From positions 682,001-746,000 of the forward strand of contig JAQPZY010001675.1 in assembly GCA_029931535.1 (NCBI GenBank): DNA of 64,000 bases. Direction: 5' to 3'. A model generated the notes under the pieces. That model did not search any database. It saw only the letters and a list, made by a program, of their open reading frames with translations, and was not told the origin of the DNA. The translations under genes and the position numbers were made by a program. Below are positions 51,901 through 60,900 of this stretch, one piece after another. Origin of the DNA: Margaritifera margaritifera. Its lineage: Eukaryota > Mollusca > Bivalvia > Unionida > Margaritiferidae. How positions within the stretch are numbered: the first letter of the stretch is position 1; every line of letters begins with the position of its first letter.

Positions 51901-54900
51901 TGAGGGGCCAAGCTGTCACATGGACCCAGTACCTACAGGCACAACCCTGTGGCCGAAGTGTAGAAGTGGGGACAGACCACCAGTTCTGCTGCCTGGCAAA
52001 CTCCTGTTCTGGGAAAGCTTGTGTAGTGTCCCAGACCATAGCAGTGTGTGGGAGCAACAGAAGGTCTGGATGAGATGCTGCCCTCAAGAGCCTCTCTCCG
52101 AACTGGAGAGAATCATTTTGTCCTCCATACCAGAAGGCTCTGGACACAAGTCTGGAGGAAGGAGGTGGTAAAATTCGTTCAGCGTCTTATCAAATGTCCA
52201 AACTTCCTCCTCCTCCAAAATCTCTTGAACCTGCTCTCAAGGCCCTTCTAGTATCACTCTCCAGTGAGGAAGATGTCTGAGAGAGTGTGTGTGTGTGTGT
52301 GATTTTTCTAACCCTGCTAGTGGACTTCTAGAGGCATGGGAATGCTGATCCCTTATAGATTGTCTGGGGGATAAGTGTTGCCCCCCCTCCACTTTTTGTT
52401 GGCCCAGGCCAGAGGTGATAGAGCATGCCATGGGGGGGGGGGGGGGAGCAGGAAGGAAGACTCACTTTCTAGAATGGGGATCCCCATATCCTGTAGGGAT
52501 TAAAAGGGATCATGATGGGGTGGGGTGGGAGATGCTGATCCAGTACAACCCAACTCCCTATCTCCATCTGGATTAAATGGTAACAATAGAAAAGGGTGGG
52601 GGGTATTGACCCGATCTCTTTCCCCAGACTGATAATCAAACCCCAGTGACCAGCGTTCAAAGCCTGGTGACCAGTGACCTGTGACTGGTGCACAGTGAGC
52701 AGTCACCAGACAAAGACCGGTTTGGTGATGAAGATCTGACCGCAAAGCCAAGATCACTGCTCTTCCCTTTAAGGAAGGCACAATTCTCTAACATCAGTCA
52801 CCAGGACACCAACTGTAATAGGGTTCAGCTTGTCCCTAAGCGAGAGACATGACTCACTCTCTGGGGTTTTCCCTTCCCTGGGAGAGAACAAGGATAGATT
52901 CCTCATTGGCACTGATGATATCGTAACAAACATCAGGGATCCTTGGCTCTTAGGGGATCTACGAACCACAGAGGTCACTGAACGTTCTTAGCCCGCAGTT
53001 GCATGTAGTCTTTCTCAACACAGAAAGACATCCAGACTCCTACTGGCAATGGTGGGGGTTGTCCAATGAAGATGATGAGGAAGAGCGGCTCTTTGTCCTC
53101 CACCTATTTGTGCAGTGACTTTCAGCCAAGTCCCACACCTCGTCAGACCAAAGACAACTGGACAACCATCCATGCATGCACAACCTGTGCCTGCTAAGCA
53201 TGTGGTGCGAGTCCCAAAGGGCCTTCTTGTGCCAACACTTGTCCACACCTTGCACTTTATAAACTTTGAAAGAAAAAAATTCACTCCAAAACAAAAATCC
53301 TGAACCAAAATTGGGTAGAGTACTTACCCTCGCACCGGAACAAAGAAGAGGGATAGAATTTAATGAAGCATCGCTTGCTAACCAAGGTGCAAAAAACCTG
53401 TAAAATTTACAAAAAGAACATAGAAAACACTAAATTAAAGGAATGATTGGGAGAGACTAACACTCAATAGATATAAAAATGTAGGTGATATGCCAAAAAC
53501 ACATTTAAAACCAAAAATGAATGCACATTTCACTTAGAGATGTAGCACTTGTGAAACACGTCGTTCAAGGAAAAAAGAGGATGATATTCCATATGTTAGC
53601 TACGACAAAGGAGTCAGACTGGGATCATATTCTTTTCAATTCTGGCCCTCCAATACTAACTGGAGGTGGGAATAATTAGCTTGGACTGGGGACTATCAGT
53701 CCAGGAAAAAGAAAGCAATGCAATAGTAGGAGGTGTTGTATTACTTCTATGAAATTATGTTTTTTAATTAGATCTATTTTTTGACATTTGTTTGTATTAA
53801 CTTGACTAGTTTTTGATAATGTTCATAAATTTAATCTAAACTTTTCATTTATTTATCCACATTTAAGATTCTGGATTATGGCCACACAGAGTTTATTAGA
53901 AGAAATTTTCTGAGATCTGATAAGTACACACAATATTAAATTGGCTTGGTGTTATAAATAAATACACGTACACAGAACCAAATATAAATCAGTTTCTAAT
54001 TCTACATTGACATTCTTGGTAACTAACCTGTGGCTCCTATGGCACTGATGACCAGTTCCTTCAAACTTAAATTAGTTGCTGTTTTCAATACAGTCATGAT
54101 ATGTTCCATCAAGCTTGGGAGGTAGGGGAGGATATCTTTCTCTATAAGTAAAAATACAGATATGCAATCATTGTAGCAACTCGACTGAAAACCGTCTTTC
54201 ATGATATTAGTAATAGGATTATTTTTACTTTTTCCTTACTTACAAGATTAATATTTTTTAACTTTGGGCTACAAACAGCACAGGAGATATGAATGCATAT
54301 TTGCATTTAGAATCACAAGGGATCTTGGCTATTTGCAAGAAAGATAATACAATACTTCCCAAGTTTCTGCAGTACTATAAAAGAACAAGGGTTGCACAGA
54401 GCAGTGTCCAACCTGTGACTCATGGTAGAAGTATCCCACCCACTGTATCTGACTTGAAAACAATATAACACATAGCTTTAATATACAATGTGTTTACTCG
54501 TAAACACAAATCCCCTCACCAACAGAATCACATATGGAGTAGCCGACAATATACAGACTGGTATTAAGGACTGATACTAAGGCAATGGGAGTTAAGTGAC
54601 TGGCACCAAAATTTGCCATGATAGTCAATCCAGGCTTGTATGGACAGAATTTGAACCCATTACCACCTGGCCACGAGTATAAACTAACAACTAAGCACCA
54701 TGTGCAGGAGGAAATATCACTACTCAACGTGCAAAGTTTCATCAGCATAGGGCTGAAACAAAGTCTTATTAGCTTAATAATAATAGGTGTAATAGGTTTC
54801 AAGAAGCTGTAACTAGATCTGTTAGTAAATCAGTATTTATAGAATAACCTCCACAAGATATGAAGAGTAAATAAAGTTTTCAAAATAGGGGGAGATAACT

Positions 54901-57900
54901 CTAAAAGCACTAATCTGACAAAGTTGAATCTTGTAAGGACACAAACTTTTATCATGACACAAATGCATCTTGTAAGGACACAAACTTTTATCATGACACA
55001 AATGCATACCAAGTTACATGAAAATATCTCAATTGTTTCTGGAGATATTAACCAGACAAGAGTGTAACAGATGGATGGACAGACACAATTTGTAATAAAC
55101 ATGGGGACATCTCTTAAAATGCACGACTACATTTATTTACTGGACAAAATATCGGTTCATGATATACGTGTATAAAACAGTTTCATGAAGACGTCTCAAA
55201 GAGTTCAATAGGTATTAAGTAAACACAAGGCCAGAGCCTGCATGTTGAGCATTGCTGTAAAATGTGTGACCTTGAACCCCAAGGTCAAACTGTTGAAGAA
55301 GATTGTTGCAGAATGAATTGTCTTAGCATGATTCATCCCAAGTATAAAGAAAAGCCACCAAGGAGTTTAGGAATAAAAGAAAATCCACCAAGGAGTTTAG
55401 GAATAAAGAAAATCCATCAAGGAGTTTAGGAATAAAGAAAATCCACCAAGGAGTTTAGGAATAAAGAAAATCCACCAAGGAGTTTATGAAGTATAAGCAA
55501 ATTAAAAACTTGAACCAAAACCTAAAAGCAAATTATCCATTACTGTGACTTTGACCCAAAATTTATTGACTTCTTCCTTACCAAAAGTGCAAGGCATCGA
55601 TAAATTTGGTTAAGGTGTGATGTAGAACTAATGCTATTGTGCAGAAAAAAACAAAACATTTTCTCTGTCAGTCACTGTGACCTTGATCTTTGGACCCCAA
55701 AACTGCTAAAGTTCTTCCTTACCCCAAGCGCTAACCATCCACAACGTTTGGTAACTGTAAATGGTGGAAAACTGAAGTTATTGTGCAGAAACAAAATTGG
55801 CAACAGACAGACATAATATGTCCTGCCATATGGTGCATACAAAGTCACTGAAGAGTGAGAATTAGATCCATGTGACCTACTTTTAGTTTAGGGAATGGAA
55901 AAATGGATATACAGACAGATAGATGGCTGGACATCATAACATAATATGCCTCACCTTATGGTAAAGTGAAGCTTATATTAAAGAAATTCGTAGAGATAAG
56001 ATAAAAAGAAGAAGAAAAAAACACAATTATATTATCTGCCTTCTGTATTTTCTTCTGATTATTACAATTTTTGCAAACATTTTTTTCCTTTTCTACTTAC
56101 AACAAGGACAACAACTTAATTAATTTCATATTACCTAGGTTTTGACAGAACGTCTCTAGTGCATAGTAGCTCCTGGTAAGGCCTCGTGGGTTTTTGTCTG
56201 CCTCTTGACTAGCTCGGCCCAAGTATTGGAAAAGAAGAGGAAGAATTTGTGAGGCATACTTGCTGATTTTTGGCTGGAAAAAAAAAGATATATGTCCATA
56301 GGATATAGATACCTTGAACAAATGTTGCAAGTAGAAAGAACTATAACTCTGGCAGAATATATGCATGGATGAGCATGCAAAAGAACATTCAAAATGCAAA
56401 AAAACGAGAAAGAGGTATAACTAAAACAAAGGAGCCCCCCCGAAGGGACTGATGCTATACTGAGCGAAAACAATTTCAGGAATTCAAGATATGATCATTT
56501 CTTCCTTTTAAATGCAGAGTGGTAAAACCATCTCTGATATTCTTTCAGCAATAACAAGATTTTCAAATCAGCTGCTGTGGTGGACATATTGGCTGTCAAA
56601 TTGGTACAATTTTTATTTAGAACCAAGCAGACATCATTATAAGTCTTCTGGTGAAAACCCCATGTCAATATGACTTTTTGTTAGAAGTAGTAATAACAAG
56701 ATTTCTCACCTGATAATGTCCATTCAGGGGAAGTAGCAACAACAAGATTTTCAAGATAGCCATTGTGGCAGCCATATTGGATGTATGTTTGGCACCATTT
56801 TCATTTAGGACCAACTAAGAAGTCTATTGGTGAAAACCCCATGTTGATATAATCATCGATTTGGGAAGAATAGAGATAACAATATTTTCAGTTTGCTTCA
56901 TTTTCATTTAGGACCAATTGGACACCATAAGAACTCTTATGACTAAAACCCAATGTAAAAATGACTTTCCATTTAAGATAATGTAGTGATAACAAGATTT
57001 TCATAATGGACATCAGATCAACACCATTTTAATTTAGGACCAACAAGACATATAAAGTCTTCTGGTGAAAACCTCATGTTGATACTACTTTCCGTTTTGG
57101 AGGAGTTACAACATAAGATTTTCGAGATGGCTGCTATGGTGGCCATTCTGGATATCAGATGCGTACCATTTCCATTTAGGACCAACTAGACATTATAAGA
57201 AGCCTTCTGGTGAGAGCACAATGTCGATATGACCAGCCATCTAGGAGAAGTAACGATAATAAGATTTTTCTGATGACCATCCATTGAAGTGGCGATACTG
57301 GAGGTCAGATCAGCACCATTTTCATTTAGGACCAACTAAACATCATAAAACCTCATGTCAATATGACATTCCATTCAGGAGGAGTAGCAATAACAAGATT
57401 TTCAAGATGGCTGCCAAATTGGACTTCAGATCAGCACCATTTTCATTTAGGACCAACTAGACATCATAGGAAGTCTTCTGGTGAAAATCCCATATCAATA
57501 TGACTTTCCGTTCAGGAGGAGTAGTGATAACAGGATTTATAAGATGACTGTCATAGAGGCTGTATTGGATGTCAGATCAGCACCATTTTCATTTAGGACA
57601 TAATAAGAAGTCTTTTAGAGAATATCCCATGTTGATATAACCATCCTTTCAAGAGGAGTAGCAATAACAAGATTTTCAAGATGACTGCTGGGGTGGCCAT
57701 ATTGGATGTCCGAGCAGCAATATTTTCATTAAGGACCAACTAGACCATGGCATGAATGTGTGTAAAGTTTCATGGGAATCCTGCAAGTAGGATAGAAGAA
57801 GCAGCATTAACAAACTTGTGCTAACAAATGGACGATATACGAAAAACTATTCCATAAGCTCTTCTGGTCTATGACTGGTGGAACCACAAATCACAGGTGA

Positions 57901-60900
57901 CCCCTAAGTCTTGTCTACGCTAAAGCAGGCGAAACAACATATACTACATACATTTAACACCAAAATGGGTCTTAACTCTGGAAAATCACATCAGAGTATT
58001 AGGACAGAATGACATACTCATGTTCACCTGACATCAATGTCTGCCAAGCTTCAGAGCAGTTGCATATGCAAGAATTTTTGAATTTACGTACATATGGAAC
58101 AGATGGACAAGTCTAATTCTATATGCTCTGGCCATATTCATGACTGGGACACAAAAATATACATTTATTACATTAATTCATCATGTCAGAGCTGCTGTCA
58201 TCTTGCCAGTTTTCCAATATTTTTTTTTCTTTTTCCTGTTCTGCAATAACTGTTGGATGCTTACTATACGAGATCTGACATTTCATTTTCTTTGTTCAAT
58301 CCGAGTTAATTTTAATTTTAGAGAGTGGCTCAGATATCTCAACATTTCTGACTAACAACACATACGGTGCATGTATATATGCCCTGATATAATTCAATAT
58401 ATGGCAGGTGTACAGGAGTACTATTAAAGAATGTTGGAGACAATTATGGGTGGGTGTGTAGGGCAATCTGATTAAAATTGAGATCTCCTTACTTACAAGT
58501 AGATATGACACGCACCAATAAAGGTTCATGTTCTGCAAACCTCTGGAATTCCGTGTCCACATATTTTTAGTAGCCTATCAGATAAAACATTGCATTTCTT
58601 GTTGAGAGAGTTAAGATTAGATAAAATATGTTCCAAATGAAGTTTTTCACTTTCAGAAATGTAAAAGCTGTAATCTGATTGGTCAATAGAAAGGTCAACA
58701 CCACATGACCTTGTATCGGTGTCCAATCAGATCTCTGTTGTGTTGAAGATCTGTTTTAATCAGATTGGTGTGTAGGAAGGCTCTGAAGTTTACCTGCTAC
58801 TAGTCTCTTTGCATGTATTAGAAAAACAAACAAACAAAAAAAAAAACATGAAACCAGGATATCAATGTTATTGTACCTGAAGATGCTCAGAAAACTGCCC
58901 CAGGGCAAATAGGGCCCCATTTCTGACTGATGAATCTGGATCATTCAAGCCCTTACAAACACATTCCAACATTGGCTCTAAGTACCTGGAAGATTGTGAC
59001 AAGTAGAGATACAACAGATTAATTAAATGATCTAGGTGAGTATAAAATCATTTTGCACAATTTGTCATAATAGGAATGAAAATCATCAACTAGGTATAAT
59101 ATTTATCAATTAAAAACTACTTCAAACCAGACTCATGGAGCTGTGGTGGCACAATGGTTAGCATGCAAAATTCATGACTCAAAGGGTGCAGGGTCGAATC
59201 CAACCACTGGATCAGCCTGGGCCAGCTAATGTTTTGTGTCCCCGGAAAAGCCACTTTGCTCCAATAAGCTGCTTGTGTTGCTGGGCCATACAATACCAAA
59301 ACAAAACCCAAGATGTAATAAATATATGAAGATTTATCATCTTGCATGTGACAATGTTGTTGCAGCCCTAGTAACACATGACTATACAACCTCTAAGACA
59401 CTGACCACTGACCTTTTAACCACTCTAATATCTCTCTTGTGTGACAAATCTGGTAACAATACATGTGTGGAAACAAACGATATGGCCCTTTCATACAGCT
59501 CTTGACAATTTTCTCCGAAAAAACAAAACAATTTACCCCGTGACCTTGACCTTGGATGCTTGGGTCCATCATCCCCAAGAATGCCCCATGTACACTGGTA
59601 AATCTGGTTAAAAGTTGAATGCCCATCCATAGACTTGTAAGTTTTTTTCACCCAAAAAATCTTGACGTTCACCTTTTGACCTCCACACCAGTAGCAATAT
59701 TTATATTCCATGGTAAAAATCGGTGCTGTCTGATGTCAATTTATCCATAGCAATAATAGTACTGACAGATCATAAACTTTATGGGAAACATGAGATATTG
59801 CCCATTTAAAATTTTTTTTTTAAAAAAGCTGATGATGGATGGACATCAGATGGATGGGTGGACACTGTGGTCACTATGTTTTGCCTTTTGCAACATTTGT
59901 CACTGGCTAGACAACAAAATAATTTTCCTGCATATAGTTCATGCTGTATACACTGACACAAAAATAGTGCAAGTTGTCATTACAGAGCAAGCAATTATAC
60001 AGACATTGACTTCAAATATTGTCCATGTCTCTTGTAGGAAAAACATACTCTTAAAACACAGTAGTCAATCTACTCCTTTGAGACTTGATCACTGGTGGAA
60101 ATAATGGATACCAACACAAATTCAGTGAAGGTGACAAGTGCAGTGACATACAATTTCTTTACCTAACTAACTATGCAGCAAACTAACAATAAAATTGTTC
60201 AAAATGATCGAGGGTTTAATGGAACAATGTCTTGGTTACAAAAGGTGCAATGATAAATATTAAATGACATTCAAAAACTTTAAATATCAACCTAACTGAC
60301 ACTGTCAATGTCTGAAAAGTGATACTTATTTGTCACTATCTGCTACCACAGGCTAAAATAATAAAATCCACTACTATTTTAAGTAAGGATGACTGCTTAT
60401 AAAATTCTGGAGTATTTAACATTTGAAAAATCAAATATTCCTACACAACTAAGGATCCAAGGTAGGGGTCTAGAACTAAAGTTATTATGCATATCCATTT
60501 CTTTTCTTTGTCAGTGACCTTGACCTTTGACCCCTAAAATCAAGACATCTTTCTTTTATTTCACTCGGAGCAAGCAAATATTCTTTTTATTTTATGCCCA
60601 AGCTTATTGTCAAGTAATTTGTATAACACACTAAAGTAGAAGATTTCTTACTGTATCCCATGTGATAATGTCAGCAGTTTACCATTTATGCTCTGCTCTG
60701 TTTTGTATATATTTGCACATAAAATATCAATAGTTACATAATGTTCCTTCCCAATTCAAGGTAAAACAGCAGATAAAAAGAAAATAAAAAACAAAAATTT
60801 GCCCATTGCTAGATTTGAACCCAGTTAGCCTGGATGTGAGGTGGCCATCTTTACCTTCACACCACGCAAGCGTCTTACAAAAGTTTTTTTCACCCCAGTA

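Larger units (their letters stand above)
48022..53770 (-). mobile_element. DIRS-type retrotransposon (copy 2), full span with inverted terminal repeats
   Basis: About 5.75 kb. Left terminus 48022-48207 and right terminus 53573-53770 are inverted copies of each other (shared words 'ccaagctaattattcc', 'tattggagggccagaattga', 'acatatggaatatcatcctc'), as expected for DIRS. On the minus strand the order is a gag-like ORF, RT, RNase H and tyrosine recombinase. Every ORF is broken. It lies in the IPO4 intron between exons 4 and 5, in the same orientation as the gene. Confidence 0.9.

Noticed and set aside
58526..58726. 66-codon minus-strand ORF as an extra IPO4 exon
   Set aside because: Exons 1 and 2 of the window already join in phase across a conserved HEAT repeat; adding this piece would disrupt it.
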